A DNA stretch of 64,000 nt from Pseudofabraea citricarpa. Taxonomy: Eukaryota; Ascomycota; Leotiomycetes; Helotiales; Dermateaceae. The notes beneath the pieces are model-generated. The model searched no databases and was not told the DNA's origin. It worked only from the letters and a program-made list of their open reading frames with translations. This document shows, in pieces, positions 1 through 12,080 of this stretch; position 1 is the stretch's first letter; every line of letters begins with the position of its first letter. The position numbers and the translations under genes were made by a program. The stretch is taken from contig JAPWGK010000001.1 of the NCBI GenBank assembly GCA_029641185.1, positions 3,484,501 to 3,548,500 of the forward strand, written 5' to 3'.

Positions 1-1620
1 TCCTAGCACCAATGGTGGACCAGTCGGAATTTGTGAGTGTATTGTCATCAAAGGGAATATCCTTCTTATTGTGTATTACAGGCATGGAGAATGCTCAGTC
101 GCTCTTTTATGACTCCTTCAAGCAATAAAGATCTACTTGCATATACGCCTATGCTTCATGCCCGCATGTTCACCGAGACGCCCAAGTTCCGAGATTGTCA
201 TTTCGAACCAACGCGAAAGAGTCTAGTCACACAGTTATCCTCTCCTCCTCCTTCCGATATATTCCTCGATGGAAATCCTCAGGTAGACAGACCTTTGTTT
301 GTGCAGTTTTGTGCCAATGACCCCGAAGAGTTATTTGAGGCTGCAAAATATGTCGCTCCATTCTGTGATGCAGTCGACCTCAATCTGGGATGTCCGCAAG
401 GTATCGCAAGGAAGGGTAAATACGGCGCGTTTCTGCAGGAGGACCAAGAGCTAGTATTCTCGCTCATCAATAAACTACACCACAATCTTCCTGTTCCTGT
501 CACAGCGAAGATCCGCATTCTGGAGAGCAAAGAGAAGACCTTGGCTTATGCACAGAAGGTTATCGACGCAGGGGCTAGTATTCTTACTGTACATGGAAGA
601 CAGAGAGATCAAAAAGGTCACAAAACGGGATTGGCAGATTGGAAAATGATTAGGTACTTGAGGGAAAGCCTGCCAAAGGAGACGGTTCTCTTTGCCAACG
701 GCAATATCCTGAATAGACAGGATATCAGTCGGTGTTTGGAGGCTACTGGTGCTGATGGAGTAATGAGTGCAGAAGGAAATCTCTATGATCCGGCCATCTT
801 CTCCGAAGCACCAGCAGTGGGCGAAGAAGGCCGGGAATACTGGAGGGGTAGGGATGGCAAAGGAGGATGGCGAATGGATGCTGCTCTGAGGAGATATATG
901 GACATCATCTACAAATACGTATTGGAGGTTCCAGTGCCAGATCGAAAACCTCTCTATCTGCCAAGCGATCCGGTAGAGGAGGTCAGGACTGAGGAGGTAG
1001 AGGAGGAAAGCGAAGGACCGCCCAAAAAGAAACAGAGGACGCTCGACAAGAAAGAGAAGAAGGAAAGAGTCACGAGCCCAAATCTCATCGCTATGCAACC
1101 GCATCTCTTCCGCCTCCTACGTCCACTCGTCGCTAAGCATCATCCCATCCGCGACGCTTTAGCGAAGAGCCGCGCAGGAGACGTTCCAGCTTTTGAAAAC
1201 GTGTTACAGATGGTCGAGAAAGCCGTCGCGGCCGGACTGAAGGAGTACGAAGAGACGGACGGGAAGAGCTGGGCGTCCGAACTCGAACGCGACCAGCGTT
1301 TAGCGAAACTCAAGGAGACCGAGTCACAGGATCCAGATGCCGAGAAGGACGAGGATTACGAAAGCTCGCTCGAGACGGTCAAGGCTTGTAAGAGACCGTG
1401 GTGGGTGGTTCAACCTTACGTCCGCCCTCTTCCGAAAGAGGCGCTCTTGAAAGGTAGTTTAACGCTGAGCAAGAAGGAGAAAGCTAAACTCAAGGAGGAA
1501 GAGGTCAGCCTTCAAAGCGGAGAGCGTAAGCTGGCGGGCCACACGGACGTTGAAACCGTCGGGCAAGCGGTCGATGGTGAGAAAGTCGAGATCCCAAAGG
1601 ATGGTCTAGTGTGCGGCTAG
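1..1620 (+). CDS. DUS1: tRNA-dihydrouridine synthase, DUS1 type (5' end outside window)
   Basis: The gene is cut by the window edge. Visible exons are <1-32 and 82-1620, joined across a 49-nt phase-0 intron (33-81, GTGAGT...TTACAG); the joined reading gives LAPMVDQSEF-AWRMLSR, the conserved flavin-binding start of Dus enzymes. Further family motifs follow: DLNLGCPQ (the Cys is the catalytic residue in Dus proteins), KYGAFLQ, VTAKIRI, TVHGRQRDQKG and FANGNI, together forming the FMN-dependent TIM barrel in roughly the first 270 visible residues. By family, the enzyme reduces uridine to dihydrouridine in the tRNA D-loop. The C-terminal ~250 residues are charged, with a Lys-rich PPKKKQR stretch that could be a nuclear signal, and are less conserved. 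About 523 residues are visible; I infer that only a short N-terminal part is missing. Confidence 0.93.
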
Positions 1621-3904
1621 GTGAGAAGATAAGATCTTGTAATACTTAGATACAAAAGAAAAAAATCCAAAAAAAAAAATCCCTTCACACATAGTCAAAG
1701 TTTCTTTATCGGTTTGCTTGGTTATGGGTTTTCGGGATGCACATGTCGTCATGGTTCTAGATTATTGTAGTGTATTAGATTCGGTATAATGAGGCAAACC
1801 GTCATCCATCATCTAAAATCTTAACCTGTCCCGTGCAGTCGGTCCCCTCATCCTTTCTTTTTACCTTCCACCGGTTCCTTTCTCTTATCAATCCAGTCTA
1901 CCAATCGACAGTATCCAAGAACTCAGACCCTCACCTGCCTTCTAGATTCTTTTTCTCTCTTCCCATTTATGCTTTTGCCTTTCACCCGTTCTTTTCTCCT
2001 AGCTTTCAAATCTACTTACTGTATCGAACGCTCCAGAATCCAGCATCTAGACCTAGACCGTCATCCTAATGCCAGAGACTAAAATTTATCTCTCCGAAAA
2101 TTTAGACTCCAGACGAGTACGTGTTCGGGACTTTGGAGTTTGACCTAGACTTTGATTTCTGCTTTTCTGCCTTTCTGCCTTTCTTCTTTTGCTGCTAGAG
2201 CGATATGCAGATGTAACTCTCGTAGATGAACAGATATACTGCAGTGTATGGTTGAAGTTCGAGGCTGCTGGTTTTCCTTTCTTCCTTTCTCTTTTGTTCG
2301 GAGGATGTTGGTTCTGGTAAGCGTCATGAATCCGGGGATTGACTTATGGATATATTTTCTTTCTCCATTATTCTTTTCCCTTTTCTGCTCTTCGAGATTG
2401 CTCGATCCTAGGTGGAGTCTTCTCTTGGTTTTTGGGGATGGAGACGGATGTTGTTGCTTGATGTCGTGAATCTAGAGTTGGGTAGCATGGGTAAGGTACG
2501 CGAAGAAAGCGCTAGAGATACAATGGAATAGATTTGTGGTTATCCTATAACTAGTTAGTTACATTGTTGGTGAGATTTAAATGCTCTGTTTTCAGGAGGA
2601 CGTGTTTTTGAAAATTTGAATCTGTTGACGGAGAATACTGAGTGTATTGTATTGTACTTGAGTTGAAAATATCCCAGCTATTTTGGCGAATTAATTTGCG
2701 GCCAGATATCATTCTCTGCATAGATAAATAAGAGACGAGGTTGATACAATGAGGGTGTTTTTTTCATTTCATTTTTCCTTTTTCAAACCTACTTGGGTAG
2801 TCTGGTATCCCTTTTGGTGGTCGTAAGCACTATGTAAGCCATCATCCACCCCTTGATGCAGCGTTACAATTCCTCTACCTGGCTATCATCTACAACACAG
2901 AGCTACATGTTTTATATACCCCCTGATAATTCTGTACTTACTGATTAAATGAGTGTTCACAGTGGATTCTTATCCTGCAAGGTTTTTGCAACTGATAGGC
3001 CTCGGCGCGCCAAGACCACGACCCCTGTTGACATCTTGGAATGCTTAAGGATAATACTTCAAATCACGATCTTAAGTAAGATGGCCACAGGAGATCCCCC
3101 AACGATAAAGAGCACCTAGCAAAGGATTGGGCATTGATATCTCCGCGCAAAGTTGATGTAATGTCGGAGGAATCTATATAATCACGTGATGGACCCCGAC
3201 TTTGGACTACTACCCCACAATCTGTCAGGGCCATGTGGGCGCAAAAGCTTAATTGAGCCTCATAGATCATCGACGGCGAGTATCAGAAACCTTGAATGAT
3301 GAGTAGAGAAAGTACAGTCAGTGGAGGTTCATCAGCGAAGGGGAACGGCGGCGGAAAAAGTTGAAAAAGCGAGTCGCGAGAACGGCTCTGAGCTTCTGGG
3401 CTTTTCTGGGTCGGATTCGGAGCCGTTGTGAAGGTGGAATAATCAAATTGCAAAACGGCTCTGAAGATGCTTTTCCTCTTGCAAGCGTGTTGTTTTTTGG
3501 TGTTCCTGGCAAGTCTGTGGTTTTGGTGTCCGAAGGGTGGGTTCTGCCTATCACTTTTGTACTAGTGCCGGACTAGCGAGTCGGAACGCGACAATGGACG
3601 AGAACCTGTATTCACCGACGCTCACCTATTGATGTCTATTGTTCCATCCCTCTATTCATCGCATTCATCAAAAGAGCTGTGCGGACTGCATTGTCTCGAG
3701 TATAACTGGGTACTTTCGCAGCCTCAATCCCCTTGCCACACCATCTTTGCGACACATGCATCCAACAACTCGGCGGATCATACATTCTTCACGCGAGATG
3801 ATTCAAGTTTAACCACGCCATCCTGCACCGCACGATTTCTCTTCAGAAAGTCTTATGTGTAGTTGTTCCTTCGGATATCTACGATAAATAATTGAGAGCA
3901 CGCC
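1621..3904. other. intergenic region between DUS1 and the Yta7-like gene
   Basis: No gene is supported here. The first ~200 bases are A/T-rich and suit a 3' UTR. Scattered open frames of 60-80 codons show no recognisable motif and read as chance. The last ~300 bases before 3905 presumably carry the promoter and leader of the downstream ATPase gene. Confidence 0.6.
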
Positions 3905-6900
3905 ATGCCTGGTGGAAAGCGCAAGTTTGACCATTTCGACCCAAACAAGTCGGATTCCGACGACGAGGACTTCGCACCTGGCGAGGACAGACCGCGCAAA
4001 TCGGCCAAGAAGTCTCGTCCTCAATCAAGAAAGAGCACTGGGAATTCCCGAAAGCGCACAAAGTATCGAGGTTCGGACGTCGAGGACGATGACATTGACG
4101 ACGACAGCCTTCTAGAACAGTCATTTTCCGAAGAAGAAGACGACGAGGAGGTCATCATGAACGAAGCCACAGGAAGACGCATGCGCAAGGCAGCCGTAAA
4201 GCATGCAAGCTACCAAGAACCGAGTGACGACGACGTTGTGGATGACGTTGAAGACGAATCCGACTCGGACGATGTTGTCACAAAACGACCCGTGAAGAGC
4301 AAGAGAGCGAAGGCGGCAGACTCGGAGGACGAAGAGGACTCTGAGGAAGAGATCCGACCGACGCGAAAGCGGTCGAAGATTGTCACCCTCAAACTTCACA
4401 CACCACAACAGCCTGCTCGTGCTACAAGGGCGGGCAGCGCAGCGCTTCGGACACGCGCAGGGGCAAGCACAGAACCGTTGTCTGCTGGGCTTCGGAGGAC
4501 AACAAGGGCACTGTCTCGTGATATCGAACAACCTCTAGTAGCTTTGTCTGATTCGGGACGCCATGTACTCCGCGAATCTCGCAGTCCAGAGTCCCTACCA
4601 CGAGCTCGACAAACCCGAGGAGGCAAGGGAACGAACGCGCCAGCTTCGACCATTATAGAAGAAGTGAAGGAGACGAGCTCTTACGAAGAGTCTGGAGATC
4701 AACAAGATGATGTTGCAGAGCCTGCTGTGGCAGATGAGGAACCTCCGCTTGTCGTCTCTGATCTTCCCCAGGAAGATGACGAGATGGCAGATGCACAAGG
4801 CGAGAAAGTCGAAGATGTCGATGTCGATGTTGACGATGACGATGAGGATGAAGAAGGACCCGTCGTGAGAACAGGCCGCACGAGACAAACGCGTGGCGCC
4901 GCTGCGGATGTAGATCAAAGCGAAGATACACCGGCTGTAGAAGCCACACGCGAAACTCGGAGAAGTGCGAGAGCAAAGTCACAAAAAGAGGGCAAGACTA
5001 GCCAGGACCAAAGCAGTGACTTCGAGCCCAATTCCGAAAATGCTTCAGCAGACGAGTTGTCCGCTTCTGAGGCCTCACCCAAGAAAAACAAGGATGTTGA
5101 CGAAGACGAAGAGTACGGATCAGGTTCAGTGCGAAGGGGTAGAGGTAGAAAGTCTAAGAGCACTTCTCGGAGACGTGCCAGTTTTGCGTCGGACGAAGAC
5201 GAACCAGATGCAGATGAATTGGCCGAAGAGCTCTATGAACTCAAATCCAAAGGCCGAAAGCAGAGAAGGATAACTCGTGATCCAGAGATCATTCTGGAGA
5301 CCAAGGGTCGTCGTGAACGAAAGCCAGTCGACTACAGCATCAAGCCTATGGATCAGATATATGCCCAAGATGCCGAAGAAGAGGACGCCGCTCCAACCCC
5401 AACCCGCAGAGCAAGAGGAGGACGAAACGGTGCTAGCCAACCATGGGAAAGAAATCTGTATACTACCTATGGTCCTTTCGGAGGGGCTGGTGGTCCAGCG
5501 CCGCTTATTGGGGGTCCTTGGGGAACAGGAGCTGCTGGTGGTGTTGATTCTGATAGCAGTGATGATGAGAATATGCATCGGCCGAACGTTGGAGGTGCTG
5601 TTGGAATGACACCCACCTCTGCAGTGCCACCAGGATTGCTGCCGGGACTCGCCCAAACGAACAACACGGAGACAGCAGCAGCAGTTGGTGGCACTCCCGC
5701 CAACTTTGGAAAAGTAAAGAGCCAGAAAGCTTTGGCTGATGCTGATCCTCTCGGAGTCGACCAAGATGTTGATTTCAGCAAGGTGGGTGGTCTGGAGGGC
5801 CACATTGATCAACTGAAAGAGATGGTTCAAATGCCTTTGTTGTACCCAGAGCTATTCTTGAAGTTTCATGTTACGCCACCTCGTGGAGTATTGTTTCATG
5901 GCCCTCCTGGTACTGGTAAGACTCTTGTTGCAAGAGCTCTTGCTGCTCAGGTTGGGTCTGGCGGTCGAAAAATCACCTTCTACATGCGCAAAGGAGCCGA
6001 CGCCCTCAGCAAGTGGGTTGGTGAAGCAGAGAGACAACTTCGTCTGTTATTCGAGGAGGCCAGAAAAACACAACCTAGTATCATTTTCTTTGATGAAATT
6101 GATGGACTTGCTCCAGTTCGATCGAGTAAGCAAGAGCAAATTCATGCTTCCATTGTGTCGACCTTGTTGGCTCTGATGGACGGTATGGACGGCCGAGGCC
6201 AAGTCATTGTTATTGGTGCTACCAATAGGCCTGACAACATTGACCCAGCACTTCGACGCCCAGGACGATTTGATCGAGAATTCTATTTCCCTCTACCAGA
6301 TATTGAAGGTCGAAAGTCCATCATCAATATCCACACCAAGGACTGGGGGATCGATGATACGTTCAAGGATTCTCTAGCACACGTCACCAAGGGTTATGGT
6401 GGTGCAGACTTAAGAGCTCTGTGTACCGAAGCAGCTCTCAATGCTATCCAGCGCACTTACCCTCAGATTTATGCCTCCAACGAGAAGCTCATTGTTGACG
6501 CAGATAAAATCAAGATCACGGCCAAGGATTTCATGCTCTCTGTAAAGAAGATGGTGGCTTCCTCTGAACGTTCTACTTCATCCGGTGCTAGACCTCTCCC
6601 GAAGGCAATCGAGCCGCTTCTACGAGAACAACTGAAGCAAATTGAGGGCATCTTGGACGGACTGATCCCCATCAAGAAGAAGACAACGGCCTTGCAAGAA
6701 GCGATGTACGAACAGTATGAAGACGAGGACCAAGGATTTGGCCGAGAGACGTTGCAGCAAGATTTTGAACGGTCCAGAGTGTTCCGTCCACGATTGTTGA
6801 TTGGAGGAGAACCTGGTATGGGCCAATCATATCTTGGAGGCGCTCTTCTCAATCACTTTGAGGGACTACACGTCCAAAGTTTTGATCTTCCTACAATTTT

Positions 6901-9067
6901 CGCAGATTCTGCAAGAGTAAGTTTGTAACTTTTTGAATACCTAGAAGTATACTAACCTAGATTTAGTCTGCTGAGACAGCTATAGTTCAGCTATTCGCTG
7001 AGGTCAAGCGCCACAAGCCTAGTGTCATTTATCTGCCAGGCATCGACACTTGGTATCACACTCTCAGTGACTCAGTCATCACCACTTTCATGGGCCTTCT
7101 GCGAGCTATTCCACCGACCGATCCGGTCCTGGTCCTGGGAATAACAGATAACACGCCTGACAAAGTAAACCAAGAAATGCTAAGAGACTTGTTCGGATTT
7201 TCTAAAAAGAATCGATTCCTCATCTCACGTCCGTCCAAAGTAAGTTGATTCCGCCCTTGATATATCGCACCATGCTAATGACGTATAGCAACATCGCCTG
7301 GAGTTTTTCTCGACCATTGCAACATATGTGAGAAAGGCACCAAAAGACTTCCCCGAGCCCATGAACCGTAAGAAGCGGAAGCTGGATGTTCTTGAGGTTG
7401 CGCCAGCACCACTACCAAAGCCACCAACTAAGGAGGAGATCAAGGCACAGAAGAAGCGTGACCATCAACTACTGAACCTGCTCAAAGTTCAAATCCAGCC
7501 CATCATGGATCAGATTCAGCGAAAGTACAAGAAATTCCGCAATCCTGTCATCCCCCAAAGCCAGATTCAATACCTGTATGACGAAATGGATCCAAACTTT
7601 GTGGTTCCTGATATACCGACAGCAGCCTTTAGACCCTTTGAGCTTGACACAGACAAAGATGGCGTGAAGGGACTTCGTGAGCCTGCCAGTGGTAAATTCT
7701 TCTACAATTTAGAAACAACAACCATCGAGGAGAGACTATCAAATGGATTTTATGCACGCCCCAAAGATTTCCTGGCCGATATCAAATCTTTGGCTAAAGA
7801 TGCCAAGCACATTGGAGACAAAGAGCGAACACTGAAGGCAAACGAGTTGCTGTCTAATGTTGAAGTTGACATTGCATCGATTGAGGCGAATCCTATCTTT
7901 GCTGATTGCGAGAACATGTATCACAGACAGTTGCAAAGGGCAAAAGAAAGAGAGGAGAAGCATAAGAAACGAGCTCAAGCAGAACTTGGGTTTGACTCAG
8001 TTGTGCGATCTGATATTCCTGACGGAGGCAACGAAGAGTCTGGTCCACTGACTCTAGGTGCGGCCATTCCACGTAGTCGACCAGCTACTTTGGTGACGCC
8101 TCTTCATACGCCAAGCGGTCTTTCCAACGGTTTCACTGCAGAGTCTGGATCAAATCATCACGGAAGCAATGGCACATCAGTTCCTTCGCGTAGTAGCGGT
8201 GGAGATGATGTTCAGATGGGGGGCACAGATGATGGCAATCTAACTCAGCACACTCCAGCGAACTCGCAAGGCAATGCCCCGCATGCTCATTTCCCTGATA
8301 TGCCGACTGGACCTTCCAATCCTGGCACAGGGCGGAGCACTCAACTCTCGCAAAGATCTATTTTCCAGCCGATCGGTCATGATATGTCTCCGCATTCTCT
8401 TATCAATGATGCATCGACAACAACATCAGGGAAAAAGACCTCAGACGGTTGGAGTACTCAGGCAACGAACGGTATTGGGAATCGCAACTCAACTAGTCCT
8501 TTGGAAAAGCCTGGGCAGGATTCACAACTACCAGATACCCAGCGCGATGCTTCTCTGAGAGACACTGGACCTTCGGATCAGACCAGCAGCAGCCAGGAAC
8601 AATGGCCTCATTCACAGGCACAAGGACTTGCACGCGGCACGCTGATGCAGAATTATTCTCAGACCCCAAGCTCCGGTAGTCAGATGAACTCGCAAACACC
8701 TGCCGTACCTCATTTCAATGCACCATCTCGACCATCCATATCTCGACCAGCCGGGCTCGCCAATATCTTGAATGACTCCCCGGTCGAGCCAACCTCTTCA
8801 CAGGTTTCCGAGGAAGAACACGTTGTTGAGGAATACTTTGTAGAGGATATGCTTCGAAAGCTGGTTGAAGGATCGAGCGGCTGCTCTATTGAGCAACTGG
8901 AGCAGATCAACCGTGAGCTGATGGATACGCTTTGGAAGATGCGAGGTGTATATAATCGGACGTCGGTGGTGAAAGAACTGTTGGATATCTTCAACGAGAC
9001 TATCGCAGATATGGAGCAGATGCAGCGGATCGCACAGGCCAGCCAGCAACTGCAATATCAGAATTAA
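3905..9067 (+). CDS. YTA7: Yta7/ATAD2/Abo1-like AAA ATPase with bromodomain
   Basis: Exons 3905-6916, 6967-7239 and 7289-9067 join in phase 0 (introns 50 and 49 nt; GTAAGT donors, TAG acceptors) to give 1687 residues. Order: a very acidic, Arg/Lys-rich N-terminus (1-~560), AAA1 with Walker A GPPGTGKT (666-673) and Walker B FFDEID (Asp730/Glu731), a degenerate AAA2 (GEPGMGQS near 969-975, where Lys is replaced by Gln, and LPGID where DE is expected), then a bromodomain-like segment (~1155-1290) and a Ser/Gln-rich tail. This architecture is diagnostic of the Yta7/ATAD2/Abo1 family, nuclear hexameric ATPases that act on histone H3-H4 and nucleosome density. AAA2 degeneration is typical of the family. 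The bromodomain lacks an obvious acetyl-lysine-binding Asn. The start has A at -3 and no in-frame upstream ATG was noticed. Confidence 0.95.
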
Positions 9068-9294
9068 GGGTTTGGTGCAGTGATGGGGATGGGATGGGGT
9101 ATACTAGGGGCGACATGTAAACTGTACATCAAAATTTCCTGTTTTTTCCAGGCGTAGAAGACCTAACTGTAATACTCCTGGGTACGGGGAAAAGGTCACG
9201 ACTGAGCGGAACAAAATTAATTTTGCTATAAAAATAAGATTCTCCATCTGAAATGGCCATTCCTCGGTGGTGATGCTCCCAAGTGAACAAACAA

Positions 9295-9320
<26 letters not shown>
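9295..9320. repeat. (AC)13 microsatellite
   Basis: Thirteen perfect AC units followed by AGACAGAC. It lies about 230 bases past the Yta7-like stop codon. Confidence 0.95.
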
Positions 9321-9325
<5 letters not shown>

Positions 9326-9951
9326 GACGGAGCAACGAAGAGAATGCTCGCTTCTTTGTTAGCTCACCGCCACAGGCAAGTCTGACATGCGGACGGAGAC
9401 GTGGCCTTAGGTGCGATAGGGAAATCCTGAATGAATCCTGAACTGTGGTGATGAAACGCAAAGCCGGATGGGCTTGGGAGTTGCAGAGTAAGACAGAAGG
9501 CGATTTGAAACGTGACGGATCACCGCCTGAGATCCTCCTAACCTGGTATCTGGATTCTGGAAGAGGAAGGAAGGTAGAAGGTAGGTAGGCAGCGAAGGAG
9601 GGAAGGAAAGAAGGCGTGAATGAATGACTAAGTGTTTTTAATTCTGCGTCGTTAAGATAGGGAGGGTATGATGATGATAGGTGGTGGTGGGTGCTGCATG
9701 CTTGTTTATCACTTGTTTGCTAGGTTGACCGGAGCTTGGACTGCCTTACGGCCCTCCTGTCCTGGTCTAGGGAAATAAGACGGGCGGGAAGTGAGAGGTG
9801 TTGTTGGTTGTTGTTGGTAGTGGTAGGGCTCTGCTTGCTTGCTTGCTTGCTGTGCTATACTGTGTTATAGGCGACTTGGGCTTGTCGATTGGCTGGCGGT
9901 GACGGCAAGCCAGCATCAGGATGTCGCCATGCACGAGCATCAAATCAAGAG

Positions 9952-9981
9952 TCAAGGCTCAAGGCTCAAGGCTCAAGACTC
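9952..9981. repeat. TCAAGGC heptamer tandem repeat
   Basis: About four copies of a 7-base unit (TCAAGGC), the last slightly changed to TCAAGAC just downstream. Confidence 0.85.
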
Positions 9982-10384
9982 AAGAGGCCAGAGATAAGAC
10001 GAGGAGGTTCATAGTTGTGCAGTCAGGTAGTTCGCATGGCGAAATCCGGGCTGGTATCTGATTCCAACCATTCTTCCGGGAGACCCCCTCTCTGGCGGGC
10101 TGTGATTCGAAGAATCCCCCCTCTGGCGCCTCTGGCCCTCTGGCACTTGGAAGGCTGAAAGATACCACTTCGGGGCTGGGTTCCCGTTCCGGAGCAGATC
10201 GATGGCAGATTGATTGCAATTGAGGGGCAGATCTCGCGGCTGATAGGCTGCCCATGCCCGCTCTCGCCCTATCCAGCTACGGTACAGTAGTGTACTGTGC
10301 TGTGCTGTGCGGTGCCTGCCCTGCACCGAACCTTCTTCTCTGCTTCCGTGGCGAGAAACGCAACCGTGGATTTGCTGGGGGACT

Positions 10385-10447
10385 GGCTGGTTGGCTGGTT
10401 GGCTGGTTGGCTGCCGGTTGATGGATGGATGGGATGGGATGGGATGG
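10385..10447. repeat. GGCTGGTT octamer array followed by ATGG/GATGG array
   Basis: Three and a half copies of GGCTGGTT (10385-10413) are followed within ten bases by ATGG and GATGG repeats (10420-10447). Short open frames across it only reflect the repeats. Confidence 0.85.
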
Positions 10448-10910
10448 CCTCAATCTACAGTACGAGGATGCTGCTATCTCGCCCGGGGGAATAGGGGTAT
10501 AGCCAAAGTTACCAGTCGTAAGTAGAGTGCAGAGTGGAAGAGGAAGGTGAGTGAGCTTTTTGTTATCCTTCTTCTTCTCCTTTCTTCTCACAAGGGATGT
10601 TATGTTGCTACTAGCTACCTAGCGACGAAGAGAGTTGGAGCTACGTATACTTTTCTTCTTCTTCTTTCCCTACCCGGCCGAGAGGGGGGAGAGAGAGAGA
10701 GGGGGCAACGATTCAATGAATGGGGGCCGGAAGCTGGTGGAGCTACTGTGCTGTACTATGCTGTACGAAGTACTCGCTATCACTAACTCACATCGCTATT
10801 TGGACTGGCCCCGATGCTTGTGGGTTCAATACCCAGTCGAACAGCCAGCCGACCAGTCACCCCGTCACCCACTTACAGTAACGTGGTTGCCAGGGAGCCA
10901 GGACCAACAG

Positions 10911-10931
10911 TAGAGTAGAGTAGAGTAGAGT
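10911..10931. repeat. TAGAG pentamer repeat
   Basis: Four tandem TAGAG units. Confidence 0.85.
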
Positions 10932-11034
10932 AAAGAGCACAGATATCACAGCAAGAGTTTACAGGTTGAGAGGGTTAGAAGTGAGAAGCCCCGTACTGTA
11001 TCGTAAGCCCTTAAACCCGTAAGCCCGCAAGCCC

Positions 11035-11108
11035 GTAAGCCTAGAAGCCCCCAGAAGCCCAGAAGCCCAGAAGCCCAGAAGCCAGGAGCCCCGTAGCCTA
11101 GAAGCCGA
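11035..11108. repeat. AGAAGCCC-type tandem repeat
   Basis: Imperfect tandem copies of AGAAGCCC and variants (GTAAGCCC, GCAAGCCC begin a little upstream near 10995). Unit length is about 8. Confidence 0.85.
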
Positions 11109-11344
11109 GGATGATCGACAATCAGCAAGCAGCCAGCAGTAGCTCCCCGTACGACAGCGGCCCAGTGCTGCTGCTGCATTATTGCGTGTCCACTCACTGT
11201 ACTGTTCTGTCGAGCACCGAATCCCCCAAGTCCCAAGTCCTCCCCCCTGGCCCCGACGTGACGATATGGGGACCATTATGGGAGCGGTGGTGGTCATGAG
11301 CGTCAGCGCTAGGAACAGCTGAGATTCATGGTTGGCGGGTGGCC

Positions 11345-11368
11345 GTTCGTTCGTTCGTTCGTTCGTTC
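11345..11368. repeat. (GTTC)6 microsatellite
   Basis: Six perfect GTTC units. Confidence 0.95.
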
Positions 11369-11593
11369 ACACCTGCTGTCAAGGTTTGGCCGTGATGTGG
11401 TAATTTTATGGAGCATGCAAATCCATGCCGTCTTCGTAGCTTCGCGGGCCTTCGTAGGGGCTTCTGGAAGGATGTGAAATGGTTCTAGCTTACCGTGCTC
11501 TTGAGCACTGCACTCCAGCAGCCTCCCTCCTCTCCACCCATACAACCCATACACTATACTTACAGTACAGCCAGCCCAGTATAGGCCCTGGAC

Positions 11594-11632
11594 GGTACTG
11601 TATTGTACTGTACTGTACTGTACCTACTGCAG
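11594..11632. repeat. TACTGTAC-type repeat cluster
   Basis: Overlapping TGTAC/TACTG units arranged so that the palindrome-like GTACTGTAC recurs several times. It is the densest copy of a motif dispersed through the intergenic regions of the window. Confidence 0.8.
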
Positions 11633-11639
11633 TTCCCAG

Positions 11640-12080
11640 TGCAACCACTACCACTACCACAACCTACCCACACCCCCCAGACCACCACCCCCCTACACCC
11701 TAAACCCTACACCCTACAGCACCTACACCCTACCCTACAGTACAGTCCCCTACCTACAGTCCCCTACACCTTACACCCTACACCCTCCACCCTCCACCCC
11801 CCCCTCCACCCTCCCACCCACTAACCACCACTACCACCACCACTAAACCAACCAACCAAAAGACCACTGACCACCCGCTGCACACGACACGCTCCCACGC
11901 TTTCCCTCCCCTTCCCTCCCTCCCCTTCCCTTCCCTCCCCTTCCCACCACCAACCCAACCCTCCCGCGCTACCACCAACGACCTACGACCCCAAGCCCAA
12001 GGAACTGACTTTACACCTTCTTCTAACAACATCCACACACACCACACACCACTCCCACTCACACTACCACTACCACAACG
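11640..12080 (+). repeat. C-rich, G-poor low-complexity tract with degenerate CCCTA units
   Basis: About 440 bases with very few G on the plus strand. The first half is built of ACCCTA/CCCTAC units resembling but not matching the CCCTAA telomere repeat; the second half has CCTTCCC and ACCAC runs. It ends about 730 bases before the phosphodiesterase start codon, so it may belong to that gene's promoter or leader. Confidence 0.8.

Noticed and set aside
4121..5830. Several long minus-strand frames opposite the Yta7-like N-terminus
   Set aside because: They mirror acidic repeats of the real gene (Ser-rich shadows) and have no motifs of their own.
10815..10850. tRNA-like T-loop (GGGTTCAATACCC)
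   Set aside because: The arm has only about four pairs, and no acceptor stem, D-arm or anticodon arm can be placed around it.
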